Shown here piece by piece: positions 45,425-53,760 of a stretch of DNA of 64,000 nt. The stretch is from the NCBI GenBank assembly GCA_027660625.1, contig JAQDNC010000002.1, positions 124,001 to 188,000 of the forward strand. Direction: 5' to 3'. The notes beneath the pieces were generated by a model. That model did no database searches and was not told the origin of the DNA. It was given only the letters and a program-made list of their open reading frames with translations. Made by a program: the position numbers and the translations under genes. Each line of letters opens with the position of its first letter. Position 1 is the stretch's first letter. This DNA is from Coriobacteriaceae bacterium AM100-PB1-1D-6A (GTDB lineage: Bacteria; Actinomycetota; Coriobacteriia; Coriobacteriales; Coriobacteriaceae).

Positions 45425-46339
45425 ATGACTGATGCCGTTGAGGTGCTGCGAATTGACTCGCTCGAGGATGAGCGGCTCGATGCCTACGTGCGACTGACCG
45501 AACGTGAGCTACGCTGCGTGCTGGAGCCGCAAAAGGGCATCTTTATCGCGGAGAGTGCCAAGGTTATCGAGCGCGCGGTGCGTGCCGGATATGAGCCGGT
45601 GAGCTTTCTTTTGGGCGAACGCTGGCTCGACCAGATGATGCCGCTGTTTGAGCGCCTGGTTGTGCGCGAGGACGCCGGCCCTGTTCCTGTGTTCGTTGCC
45701 TCCATGGAGCTCATGGAGCAATTGACGGGCTTTAACGTGACGCGCGGTGCGCTTGCGGCGTTTCGTCGCCCGCGGCAGATTCCAGTCGATGAGTTCTTGG
45801 GCGGCGTCGTACAAGCTGCAGGGAAGCGACCGGTGCGCGTATGCGTGCTCGAGGGTATTGTCGACCACACCAACGTCGGCGCGATTTTCCGCTCGGCCGC
45901 CGCGCTCAATGTCGACGGCATTCTGGTGAGCCCTACGTGCTGCGATCCGCTGTACCGTCGCTCGGCCCGCGTGAGCATGGGAACCGTGTTTCAGGTGCCG
46001 TGGACGCGTATTGGCAGTGAGGCGCGCGTGTGGCCGCATGACGGCCTGGCGGCGCTGCACGATGCCGGTTTTTCGTGTGCCGCCATGGCGTTGACGGATG
46101 ACTCCGTTTCGCTGGACGATCCCGCGCTACAGGAGATTGACCGCCTGGCAATCTTTATGGGCACCGAGGGTGCCGGCCTGGGCGCCAAGACCATCGCGGG
46201 CTGCGACCGGGCCGTGCGCATTCCGATGGCGCACGGGGTCGATTCGCTCAACGTGGCCGCGGCGAGTGCCGTCGCCTTTTGGCAGCTGTGCCCGCACGTG
46301 AGCAATGAGTATCACTACCAGCCGGGTTTGTATCACTAG
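45425..46339 (+). CDS. TrmH/SpoU-family RNA 2'-O-methyltransferase
   Basis: 304 residues. N-terminal substrate-binding domain (FIAESAKVIERAV), then the SPOUT knot with motif 1 DHTNVGAIFRSAAAL (~145), motif 2 IFMGTEGAGLGAKTI (~238) and motif 3 VRIPMAHGVDSLNVAAASAVAFW (~260-282). The target tRNA or rRNA nucleotide cannot be read from the sequence. Stands alone between folA and the MATE gene. Confidence 0.88.
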   Translation: MTDAVEVLRIDSLEDERLDAYVRLTERELRCVLEPQKGIFIAESAKVIERAVRAGYEPVSFLLGERWLDQMMPLFERLVVREDAGPVPVFVASMELMEQLTGFNVTRGALAAFRRPRQIPVDEFLGGVVQAAGKRPVRVCVLEGIVDHTNVGAIFRSAAALNVDGILVSPTCCDPLYRRSARVSMGTVFQVPWTRIGSEARVWPHDGLAALHDAGFSCAAMALTDDSVSLDDPALQEIDRLAIFMGTEGAGLGAKTIAGCDRAVRIPMAHGVDSLNVAAASAVAFWQLCPHVSNEYHYQPGLYH

Positions 46340-46464
46340 GCAGATAGTTCGCACCGGGCTCTGACTCGGGGTGTTTCGGTCGACGCCGGTCGGTGCTAAG
46401 CTGCTATTGGTTTTGGCCTTAAATTGCCGTTTTGTTGTTTGTCGTATGCTGGTGGGGAGGGCGT

Positions 46465-47814
46465 GTGGCTAAGAAATCTACGGCTATCGATGTAACGCAG
46501 GGTGTTATTTGGCAGCAGCTGCTTTCGCTGTGCGTTCCCATCTTTTTTAGTTCGTTTTTTCAGCAGGCTTACACGCTTATCGGTACCTATATCGTCGGTC
46601 AGTTTGGCGGCAAGCTTGCACTGGGTGGCATTCAGGCCACGATGGTGCTCACCGAGCTCTGCATTGGCTTTTGCGTTGGCGTGGGTGCTGGCTGTGCGGT
46701 CATTACGGGCCAGTTTTTTGGCCAGCACGATGACGAGCGCCTGAGCCGATCGGTCCATACGGCCATGACGCTCGCGCTGGCGGGCGGCATTGTCATTTCC
46801 ATTATGGGCATGGTGTTTGTCGAGCCGATGCTTGTGCTGATGAATACACCGCATGAGCTGCTGGCCGAGGGTGTGGCGTATGCCCGTTGCTACTTTGCCG
46901 CCATGTTTGCGGCGTTGCTGCTCAATATGGGGACGGCGTTGTTGCGCGCCGTGGGCGACACGCGCGGTCCGGCGGTCATTATTGCCTCCGGCTGCTTCGT
47001 CAACGTGGCGCTCGACATTCTCTTTGTCGCCGTGCTGCACATGGAAGCGCTGGGCTGCGGCATCGCGGTGGCGCTGACTATCTGCACCAATGCCACGATG
47101 ATTGTGATCCGCATGATGCGCGCTCCGGGGGCGTGGCGGTTGTCGCTATCCAAACTCGGTATCGATCGCGGCATTTGCAAGAGCATGCTTTCGTGCGGTT
47201 TGCCGCTGGGCGTTCAGTCTGCGGCGTATTCGATCTCCAACGTTTTGATTCAGGTGTCGGTCAACTCGTTTGGAGCCGATGTCACGACCGCTTGGGGTCT
47301 TTCCGGTCGCCTGGACGGCATTATCTGGATGGTGACCGAGGCGCTTGGTGTGTCGATTACTACGTTCTCGGCGCAGAACTTTGGTGCGCGCAATTACGAT
47401 CGCATGCGAAAGGGATATCACACGTCGCTCGTGCTTTCATTTGTGCTTATCGGTGGCCTGTCTGCCGTGCTGCTGGTATTCTCGGGCCCGCTTTCGCGTC
47501 TGTTTATCGACGATGCCGCAATTTCGGCCTACACCACGACGATTCTTCATTTCATCGCGCCGTTCTACGCGATCTTCTCGATTATCGAAAACGCGTCCGG
47601 CTCCATCCGCGGCGCTGGCGTGAGCTTCCAGCCTATGATGCTCACGATATTCGGCACGGTCGTGCTCCGCGTGGCGTGGGTGTTCGCGATTATGCCGCTC
47701 GACCCCTCGCTCGAGCATCTGCTGCTGGTCTACCCCGTAACCTGGGTAATAACCGCCACGATGTTTACCGTCTACCACCACAGCGGCAACTGGCTCGGCC
47801 GCGCCACTGCCTAG
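46465..47814 (+). CDS. MATE-family efflux transporter
   Basis: 449 residues, about 12 membrane segments in two MatE repeats; GNMGTALLRAVGDTRGP-type loop near ~165 and ENASGSIRGAGVSF in the second half are family hallmarks. Exports drugs or metabolites by Na+ or H+ antiport; the substrate cannot be told. GTG 46465 follows GGGGAGGG. Its TAG stop (47812-47814) lies in the 30-bp palindrome shared with the convergent cobO gene. Confidence 0.88.
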   Translation: MAKKSTAIDVTQGVIWQQLLSLCVPIFFSSFFQQAYTLIGTYIVGQFGGKLALGGIQATMVLTELCIGFCVGVGAGCAVITGQFFGQHDDERLSRSVHTAMTLALAGGIVISIMGMVFVEPMLVLMNTPHELLAEGVAYARCYFAAMFAALLLNMGTALLRAVGDTRGPAVIIASGCFVNVALDILFVAVLHMEALGCGIAVALTICTNATMIVIRMMRAPGAWRLSLSKLGIDRGICKSMLSCGLPLGVQSAAYSISNVLIQVSVNSFGADVTTAWGLSGRLDGIIWMVTEALGVSITTFSAQNFGARNYDRMRKGYHTSLVLSFVLIGGLSAVLLVFSGPLSRLFIDDAAISAYTTTILHFIAPFYAIFSIIENASGSIRGAGVSFQPMMLTIFGTVVLRVAWVFAIMPLDPSLEHLLLVYPVTWVITATMFTVYHHSGNWLGRATA

Positions 47815-47840
47815 CCATTGGGGACGTCCGCAATGGCTAG
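47811..47840. repeat. GGGGACGT palindrome family, copy 2
   Basis: 30-bp palindrome from CTAGCCATTGGGGAC to GTCCGCAATGGCTAG with one mismatched pair. Its outer CTAG ends supply the TAG stops of both convergent genes (MATE and cobO). Probably a bidirectional terminator or REP-like element. Confidence 0.7.
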
Positions 47841-48322
47841 TATTCGATGCCTTGGCGGGCTAGGAGGCCTTCGTCGAAGTAGTGTTTGACGGGGCGCATT
47901 TCGGTTACTAGGTCGGCAAGGTCTGCGAGGGGCAGCAGGCCGCGGCCGGTGAGCACGAGCTCCGTGGTCGTTGGTTTCATCGCGATCAACGCTTCGACGT
48001 CTTCTCGCGTCACAAATCCGCGGCGCATGGCTTCTCCCAGCTCATCCAAAATCAGTACGTCGACCTGGCTAATCTGCTCGCGCGCCAGCTCCATGATCTG
48101 TGCGGCACAGGCTTCGGGTGTGTCGCGGTCGGCTTGTACGATACGTAGCCCCAATCGAGGCGCTGCGTCATGTTCGGCGCAGTGCAGCTTCTTGGCAAAC
48201 TGAAGCATGAGTACGTTAAGACCATAACCCGTGGCGCGCAGCGCGAGCCCCAGCGCAGCCGTCGTCTTGCCCTTGCCGTCGCCCGTATAGATTTGAACCT
48301 TGCCGACTTCCAGTGATGCCAT
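47837..48322 (-). CDS. cobO: Cob(I)yrinic acid a,c-diamide adenosyltransferase
   Basis: 161 residues, CobA/CobO/BtuR type: P-loop YTGDGKGKTTAALGLALRA (~12-30), VLILDELGEAMRRG (~88-101) and ELVLTGRG. Attaches the adenosyl group to corrinoids. No other cobalamin genes are near, so it may serve corrinoid salvage. Divergent from ftsH. Confidence 0.9.
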   Translation of the reverse strand: MASLEVGKVQIYTGDGKGKTTAALGLALRATGYGLNVLMLQFAKKLHCAEHDAAPRLGLRIVQADRDTPEACAAQIMELAREQISQVDVLILDELGEAMRRGFVTREDVEALIAMKPTTTELVLTGRGLLPLADLADLVTEMRPVKHYFDEGLLARQGIEY

Positions 48323-48399
48323 CTCTGTCCTTTCGTGCCCGGCGTCGGTTTATCGCCGTGTGGGTTGGGTATTCTAGAAAACATTATCAACCCCAGTAG

Positions 48400-50304
48400 A
48401 TGGAGTTCAAGCAGATGGAGATGGATGACAACAAACGTAGACGGAATATGATCCTCTACGTGCTCATCGCCTTCGTCGTCTACCTCGTGCTCTCGACCGT
48501 TCTGTTCCCCAACATCGGTCACACGCAGCAGATTACGAAGACCGATTACTCGACGTTTGTCAAAGCGCTCGATAAGAAGAGTGTCGACAAGGTTGAGTAC
48601 AACACAGACGATTACACGATTTATTACACCAAGAAGGGCGAGGACGAGAACATCGCCTACAAGACGACCGGCGTGCCGAATGACGCGGGCTTTACCGATC
48701 GCGTGCTTGAATCTGGCGCCTCGCTAGAGTCGGTCGTTCCCGATAAGAACTCGGGTCTGATGACCTACTACCTGCTCACCCTCATTCTTCCCATGGCGAT
48801 TTTCTTCCTGATCGGCTGGTGGCTCAACCGCCGTATGAAGAAGGCCATGGGTGATGACGGCCCGTCGATGAACTTTGGCGGCGGCTTTGGCGGCGGCGGA
48901 CTGGGCAAGTCCGGCGCTCGCGTGATTGCCTCCAAGGATGTTGGCGTGACCTTTAAGGACGTCGCCGGCCAGGAAGAGGCCAAGGAGTCCCTCAAGGAGG
49001 TCGTCGACTTTCTGGAGAATCCGCAGCGCTACGAGGAGATCGGCGCCAAGCTTCCGCGCGGTGCTCTCCTTGTCGGTCCTCCGGGTACCGGTAAGACCCT
49101 GCTTGCCAAGGCTGTTGCCGGCGAGGCGGGCGTGCCGTTCTTTAGCATTTCGGGTTCTGAGTTCGTCGAGATGTTCGTCGGCCGCGGTGCCGCCAAGGTT
49201 CGTGACCTGTTTAAGCAGGCCAAGGAAAAGGCCCCGTGTATCGTCTTTATCGATGAGATCGATACCATCGGCAAGAAGCGCGATGGCGGCGGCTTTAGTG
49301 GCAACGACGAGCGCGAGCAGACGCTCAACCAGCTGCTGACCGAGATGGACGGCTTCGATAACCACAAGGGCATCGTCGTCCTCGCTGCGACCAACCGTCC
49401 CGACAGCCTCGATCCCGCCCTGCTGCGCCCCGGTCGTTTTGACCGCCGCATTCCCGTTGAGCTGCCCGACCTGACTGGCCGCAAGAACATCCTCGAGCTG
49501 CATGCCAAGAGCGTGAAGACGCAGCCGCCGATCGACCTGACCGCTATTGCCCGCGCCACGCCCGGTGCCTCGGGCGCCGACCTTGCCAATATCATCAACG
49601 AGGGTGCCCTGCGCGCTGTTCGCGAAGGCCGCAAGCGCGCGACCCAGGACGACTTCGAGGAGTCGGTGGAGGTCGTCATTGCCGGCCAGCAGCGTAAGTC
49701 CACGGTGCTTTCCGACCACGAGAAGCAGGTCGTTTCCTACCACGAGATCGGTCATGCCATCGTCGCTGCCCGCCAAAAGGGTTCCGCGCCGGTTACCAAG
49801 ATCACCATCGTGCCGCGCACGAGCGGCGCTCTGGGCTACACCATGCAGGTCGAGGAGGACGAGCGCTTCCTGACCACGCGCCAGGAGGTCCTGGACAAGC
49901 TCGCCGTCTACTGCGGTGGACGTGCCGCGGAGGAGCTCATCTTTGGCGAGATGACGACTGGTGCTGCCAACGATATCGAGCAGGCCACCAAACTCGCCCG
50001 TAACATGGTGACGCGCTTTGGTATGTCCGATGAGTTTGGCATGATGGCGCTCGGTACCGTCCAGAACGCGTACCTCAACCAGGACACGTCGCTCACCTGC
50101 GCCCCCGGTACGGCCGAGCGCGTGGACGCGATTGTCGCCAAGCTGATCGAGGACGCGCATGATCGCGCCCTGCAGATCCTGAAGGAGAACAAGTTCAAGC
50201 TCCATGAGCTGGCTCGTTATCTGTACAAGAAGGAGACGATCACGGGCGAGGAGTTCATGAATCTCCTCACGCGTGAGAATCCGCTGATGCCAAAGCAACA
50301 GTAG
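48400..50304 (+). CDS. ftsH: ATP-dependent zinc metalloprotease FtsH
   Basis: 634 residues. Two membrane segments (~16-33, ~122-141) with an extracytoplasmic domain between, a Gly/Phe-rich linker, AAA+ domain with GPPGTGKT (~226) and FIDEIDTIG (~280), SRH region, and M41 protease with zinc motif HEIGH (~448; most members have HEAGH). Degrades membrane and regulatory proteins. No clear RBS precedes ATG 48400; ATGs at 48415 and 48421 are also possible. Confidence 0.94.
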   Translation: MEFKQMEMDDNKRRRNMILYVLIAFVVYLVLSTVLFPNIGHTQQITKTDYSTFVKALDKKSVDKVEYNTDDYTIYYTKKGEDENIAYKTTGVPNDAGFTDRVLESGASLESVVPDKNSGLMTYYLLTLILPMAIFFLIGWWLNRRMKKAMGDDGPSMNFGGGFGGGGLGKSGARVIASKDVGVTFKDVAGQEEAKESLKEVVDFLENPQRYEEIGAKLPRGALLVGPPGTGKTLLAKAVAGEAGVPFFSISGSEFVEMFVGRGAAKVRDLFKQAKEKAPCIVFIDEIDTIGKKRDGGGFSGNDEREQTLNQLLTEMDGFDNHKGIVVLAATNRPDSLDPALLRPGRFDRRIPVELPDLTGRKNILELHAKSVKTQPPIDLTAIARATPGASGADLANIINEGALRAVREGRKRATQDDFEESVEVVIAGQQRKSTVLSDHEKQVVSYHEIGHAIVAARQKGSAPVTKITIVPRTSGALGYTMQVEEDERFLTTRQEVLDKLAVYCGGRAAEELIFGEMTTGAANDIEQATKLARNMVTRFGMSDEFGMMALGTVQNAYLNQDTSLTCAPGTAERVDAIVAKLIEDAHDRALQILKENKFKLHELARYLYKKETITGEEFMNLLTRENPLMPKQQ

Positions 50305-50330
50305 CGTTGCATTCGGGTCAGTAAATATCG

Positions 50331-50372
50331 ACGCCCCATTTGAGTGCCTATCTCAAATGGGGCGTTTTGCTT
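50331..50372 (+). terminator. ftsH terminator
   Basis: Perfect 14-bp stem ACGCCCCATTTGAG / CTCAAATGGGGCGT then TTTTGC. Confidence 0.85.
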
Positions 50373-50385
50373 GGGAGGGATATGT

Positions 50386-50877
50386 ATGAAGATCGTGGTG
50401 AGTGCCTGTTTGATGGGCGAGAGCTGCAAGTATAACGGCCTCGATAATTACCACCGCGCGTTGGTCGAGGCTTGCGAGCGTACGGGGACCGAGGTACTCT
50501 TGGTGTGCCCTGAGGTCTTTGGCGGCCTGCCCACGCCGCGCAAGCCGTCCGAGATTGTGAACGGCGAGGTCCGTACCTGCGAGGGTACCTCAGTCGATCG
50601 CGAGTTTCGCCAGGGTGCTCAGCGCGCGCTTGATATGTGCGAGCAGGCGGGCGGCCCGGAAGAGATCGCCGCGTGCATTCTGCAGGACCGCAGCCCCTCG
50701 TGCGGGGCGGGCCGTATCTACGACGGCACCTTTAGTGGCACGCTCACTGCGGGCAACGGTGTTTTCGTCGACCTTCTACTCCGCCACGGTTACCGTGTGA
50801 TTCCGGCTAGCGAGTTCGATCCCAGCATGTTGGAACATTGTCCACAGCACTCGAACCCAACACTTTCTCACGGGTGA
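50386..50877 (+). CDS. DUF523 (YbbK) family protein with altered C-terminus
   Basis: 163 residues. DUF523 features: VSACLMGESCKYNG (~4-17), LVCPEVFGGLPTPRKPSEI (~41-59), ACILQDRSPSCGAGRIYDG (~98-116). Conserved Cys residues suggest metal binding, but the function is not known. The last ~10 residues (after PASEFDPSM) are encoded by DNA that, read on the other strand, is the end of a recombinase remnant, so the original C-terminus was probably replaced by an insertion. ATG 50386 follows GGGAGGG. Confidence 0.8.
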   Translation: MKIVVSACLMGESCKYNGLDNYHRALVEACERTGTEVLLVCPEVFGGLPTPRKPSEIVNGEVRTCEGTSVDREFRQGAQRALDMCEQAGGPEEIAACILQDRSPSCGAGRIYDGTFSGTLTAGNGVFVDLLLRHGYRVIPASEFDPSMLEHCPQHSNPTLSHG

Positions 50878-50950
50878 CCGTTTTGGCATCATCCGTGAAG
50901 TTGATATTGAGTACGACCAGGTCATCAAAGACGTAGACCGAGTTGACAGG
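50819..50950 (-). pseudogene. C-terminal remnant of a mobile-element recombinase
   Basis: The minus strand reads VNSVYVFDDLVVLNINFTDD followed by KTVTREKVLGSS. This resembles the C-terminal beta strands of large serine recombinases (…FVF-D-LVLTFNYKD-KTVT pattern). No catalytic or start region is present. It abuts the end of DUF523 and the AT-rich peptidase gene. Identification is by pattern only. Confidence 0.45.
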
Positions 50951-51075
50951 CGCCGTACCCAGGCAGTCCCTCCCCGCGGCCCTCGCGCAGGAACGCGTAC
51001 AAGGCCCTCCCGTCTCTTGCGCCCCTCCTGCCCCAAACCCTGCTAGGAGCGAGTGCAGCAAACTGGAAGTTTAAA

Positions 51076-51678
51076 TTAGTCTTTGCAAATAACCTTTGAA
51101 CCTTCACCATCAATTACAATTCCCTGACGATTGTTAATTGGGCATAGATTCAAATCCGAAAACTCAGTTATTATTTTCTCGGTAACTTTCTTAAATGGTG
51201 CTGTAAGAAAATGCGGAAGAACATAGAAATCAATCAAATTAAGCCCTGCATCATCTTCTTGTGAGTAGTCCTCCGGCTTTTCATCCATTTGCTCGATATA
51301 TTGGATGCTTGGAGCGCATACAATCGCACCTGCCGATTCACCAATCATCAGTTTTCCCTTTGCCAATTCTTTCTTCAGCAGCTCATCCGTTCCCGTTTTA
51401 CGGAGCTGGTCTATAAGGAAAAAAGAATTTCCGCCGGTAAAATAGATCACATCCGCATCTTCAAAAAGAGACTGTATCGTTGAATAAGCCTCCGTTGAAA
51501 TATCAATTTCAGTTACGATTGCTCCCAACTTTTTGAATAATTTTCGAGCCGAGCCGACATAACCGGTGTAGCCTTCACGCAGCGAAGCTGTTGGAATAAA
51601 TGCGACTTTTTTATTTTCAATTTCTTCCTTTATCAGACTTCCTACACTTGAAAAGTGCGAACATAAAAACATTTTCAT
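51076..51678 (-). CDS. Peptidase E-like (S51) protein, AT-rich
   Basis: 200 residues. Class-I-glutamine-amidotransferase-like fold of peptidase E: VAFIPTAS (~28), DADVIYFTGGNSFFLIDQL (~74-92), and nucleophile Ser in IGESAGAIV (~113). Relatives cleave N-terminal Asp dipeptides or act as cyanophycinase-like hydrolases. The gene is clearly AT-rich and uses AAA/TTT codons unlike its neighbours, a sign of recent transfer from a low-GC Firmicute. ATG 51678 follows AAGGAG. Confidence 0.85.
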   Translation of the reverse strand: MKMFLCSHFSSVGSLIKEEIENKKVAFIPTASLREGYTGYVGSARKLFKKLGAIVTEIDISTEAYSTIQSLFEDADVIYFTGGNSFFLIDQLRKTGTDELLKKELAKGKLMIGESAGAIVCAPSIQYIEQMDEKPEDYSQEDDAGLNLIDFYVLPHFLTAPFKKVTEKIITEFSDLNLCPINNRQGIVIDGEGSKVICKD

Positions 51679-51781
51679 CAATATTCTCCTTTATATATAA
51701 ATTCTTATTTGTTGAACTAAGCCGTGTATACCATACTCACCAATGAAAGAACGCCCTGATATAGCGTAATTTGCTGTTTTC

Positions 51782-51911
51782 CTGCGTACGTGCGTACACA
51801 CTCCACAGGAATTCTAAGGGCCCTGCCCCCTTAGCACACGGACTTTGGAACAAAGTCTAGTGTGTTACGCCTTGCCAGAGGCGTACAGGCTCCCGGTACG
51901 CACGTACGCAG
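51782..51911. repeat. Cloverleaf-like inverted repeat element
   Basis: Outer arms CTGCGTACGTGCGTAC (51782-51797) and exact complement (51896-51911) enclose three hairpins: CTAAGGG/CCCTTAG, CACAC-GACTTTG/CAAAGTC-GTGTG and ACGCCT/AGGCGT. Could be the end of a mobile element, a recombination site or a structured RNA. Confidence 0.6.
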
Positions 51912-51982
51912 CAATTGTCATCAATGCGCCATATAAGTGGCGATCAAGTTCGCATAAAGCGACCTTGGTTCCGCAAAACAAA

Positions 51983-52017
51983 AGGCAGGATACCATCACC
52001 ACGATGGTATCCTGCCT
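51983..52017. terminator. Perfect hairpin, probable terminator
   Basis: AGGCAGGATACCATC-ACCAC-GATGGTATCCTGCCT, 15-bp perfect stem. On the minus strand it is followed by TTTTGTTTTG, on the plus strand by CTGTTCGTTT, so it may work both ways. Confidence 0.6.
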
Positions 52018-52141
52018 CTGTTCGTTTCTGTTTACCGTTCCGAGTGGTCCTTCCGCAGAATTACCGATAAACAAAAAACGTACCCGGACCCTTTCTCGTA
52101 TAGAATCGGGTTCGAGTGCGAACTGAATGTTGGAGCAATAA

Positions 52142-52182
52142 AAAACCACCACAAAGGTGCCTGTCCCCTTTGTGGTGGTTTT
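52142..52182. repeat. 41-bp terminator-like repeat, copy 1
   Basis: AAAACCACCACAAAGG, loop TGCCTGTCC, then the complement. It is identical base for base, in opposite orientation, to 59781-59821. Directly downstream of the dehydrogenase gene on the minus strand it works as an intrinsic terminator with a T6 tail. Confidence 0.8.
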
Positions 52183-52191
52183 GGGTTAGAG

Positions 52192-53274
52192 CTAGAGGGT
52201 GTGGCCGTAAGCGTCGGCGGCCTTGATGGCGGCGGCGAACTTCTCGTCGGTGAAGGGCTCAGGGTTGCCCTGCTTCCACTCGTTGGTGGCATGCGCGTAC
52301 TCGCACAGGGCTGGGATATCGGACTCGGAAAGCCCGACCTGCTCAAGCGTCACGGGCAGCCCCATCTGCTTGTTAAAGGCAGCGTAGCGCTCAAGGTTCT
52401 CGGTGTCTCCCGTATAGGCAAACAGCACCAGCACGCCCAGGCTCACGACCTCGCCATGCAGGTAGGAGCCCTCGCGCGGAATGCTGCACGTGGCGTTGTA
52501 GAACGCATGCGCCACGCTCGAGTTGTAGTAGTAATCGTTTTGGTTGGTCAGGTTGGAGACATAGCCCGTGTTGACCACGATATCGAGCGCGATCTGCTTG
52601 ACGGCCTCGCTCGACAGGTTCTGGCGCACGTCCTCAAGACCCTGGACGCCATAGGTAAATAGCGGCTCGGAGCAGGTGTGGGCGAGTGCCAGGCCAAGAC
52701 CGGCGGTGTGCTCCAGGTTGCCGGCGCTCGTGGCGTACTCGACCTCGGGCTGCTTAGACAGGGCATCGCCCACGCCGGCCCAGAAGTATTCTGCCGGTGC
52801 CTCGGCGATGATCTTGGGGTTGATGAAGATGTGAGCGGGGCGGTTGGGGTACGAATAGCCCTCGAGCGAGCCGTCGTCGTTGTAGACAACGGCAATGGCG
52901 GTCGCGGCGGAGCAGTTGGAACAAATCGTCGGGACGGTGAAGACGATCTTCTTGAGCTCGATGGCCGCCGTCTTCACGGTATCGAGCGCCTTGCCGCCGC
53001 CACAGGCAATGAGCACGTCGGCTTCCTGGCAGGCAGGGGAGTTCACGACCTTGGCGATATTGGCACGCGTACTGTTGGTACCGTAGACGCGCGTCTCCAG
53101 AATCTCGACGTCGGTACCTGCCAGCGCAGCTTCGATACCGGGAAGCGCTGCGGCCAGTGCCCGCTTGCCACCGATGATCGCGACCTTTGTCGCGCCGTAC
53201 TCCGCCAGTGCGGCGGGCAGCTCGTCAAAGCAATCCTCGCCAACGGTGTAGTCGCTCATTCCAATCGTGCGCAT
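52192..53274 (-). CDS. Iron-containing alcohol/glycerol-dehydrogenase family protein
   Basis: 360 residues, Fe-ADH superfamily, glycerol dehydrogenase-like branch. NAD-binding IACGGGKALDTVK (~90-102), VPTICSNCSAAT (~114), metal ligands probably Asp in GVGDALSK (~166-173) and His residues in SYLHGEVVSLG (~270) and nearby. Oxidises or reduces a small alcohol, polyol or aldehyde; the substrate is not clear. ATG 53274 follows AGAAGG. Monocistronic, ending at the 41-bp repeat. Confidence 0.85.
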   Translation of the reverse strand: MRTIGMSDYTVGEDCFDELPAALAEYGATKVAIIGGKRALAAALPGIEAALAGTDVEILETRVYGTNSTRANIAKVVNSPACQEADVLIACGGGKALDTVKTAAIELKKIVFTVPTICSNCSAATAIAVVYNDDGSLEGYSYPNRPAHIFINPKIIAEAPAEYFWAGVGDALSKQPEVEYATSAGNLEHTAGLGLALAHTCSEPLFTYGVQGLEDVRQNLSSEAVKQIALDIVVNTGYVSNLTNQNDYYYNSSVAHAFYNATCSIPREGSYLHGEVVSLGVLVLFAYTGDTENLERYAAFNKQMGLPVTLEQVGLSESDIPALCEYAHATNEWKQGNPEPFTDEKFAAAIKAADAYGHTL

Positions 53275-53454
53275 AGCAACCTTCTTTCGTTCGATAGAGT
53301 GCTTTCAGGTATTTTGCTCCTAGAGCAGGGCTGTAATAGCGAGAAATTTCGAACGTATAAAACCAGTGTTGAGGGTTTTTCGCCGGCGAGGAACGTGCTA
53401 GCATACTCCGCATAAGCGTTGATGGGGATGAGTAGTCGGCCATCCGCATGCTAC

Positions 53455-53720
53455 AGAGAGCGGGGAGCGCTGAGAACCCGTGCATGCGACCGATGAAAAT
53501 CACCCCGGAGCTGCGGTCCCAACGGACGTGCCGCACAGGCACGTCTTAGTAGATATCGCCGAGATGGTCGTCGATACAGGCCAGCCGAGTAACGGATGCG
53601 AGCGCGCTAGAAGCGGGCGAGGGCATCTAAGCTGGGTGGTTAAGCGAAGAGCTTTTGCGGGCGCACAGCCCGTTTTGTGGCGCTTCGTCCCAGCTTGCAG
53701 GGACGGGCGCTTTTTTTGGT
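53455..53720 (+). promoter_or_regulatory. T-box leader of ileS (isoleucine tRNA-sensing)
   Basis: Short stem CGGGG (53461-53465) / CCCCG (53503-53507) holds the Ile codon ATC at 53499-53501 as candidate specifier. Then an 8-bp hairpin GACGTGCC/GGCACGTC, stem III GATGC/GCATC (53595-53627), and the antiterminator AAGCT-GGGTGGT...AGCTT (53629-53654), whose TGGT can pair with the ACCA end of tRNA-Ile. The terminator GCGC-CGTCCC/GGGACG-GCGC with T7 ends at 53717. Uncharged tRNA-Ile should allow read-through into ileS. Confidence 0.75.
53680..53717 (+). terminator. T-box terminator of the ileS leader
   Basis: Stem GCGC..CGTCCC / GGGACG..GCGC with loop AGCTTGCA and TTTTTTT. Confidence 0.8.
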
Positions 53721-53760
53721 GCCCAGAGGGCGTGCGCGCCCACGACATGAAAGGGGTACC

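Larger units (their letters stand above)
51679..52141. other. Non-coding foreign segment with hairpins
   Basis: About 460 bases without a convincing gene. It begins AT-rich (peptidase E promoter side) and holds a cloverleaf-like inverted repeat (51782-51911) and a perfect hairpin (51983-52017). Open frames here have no family features. Confidence 0.6.

Noticed and set aside
51865..52152. Open frames of ~95 residues on both strands in the foreign non-coding segment
   Set aside because: They run through perfect hairpins, lack an RBS and show no recognisable family.
53369..53404. TTGAGG / TAGCAT as an ileS promoter
   Set aside because: The 24-base spacing is not compatible with a primary-sigma promoter.
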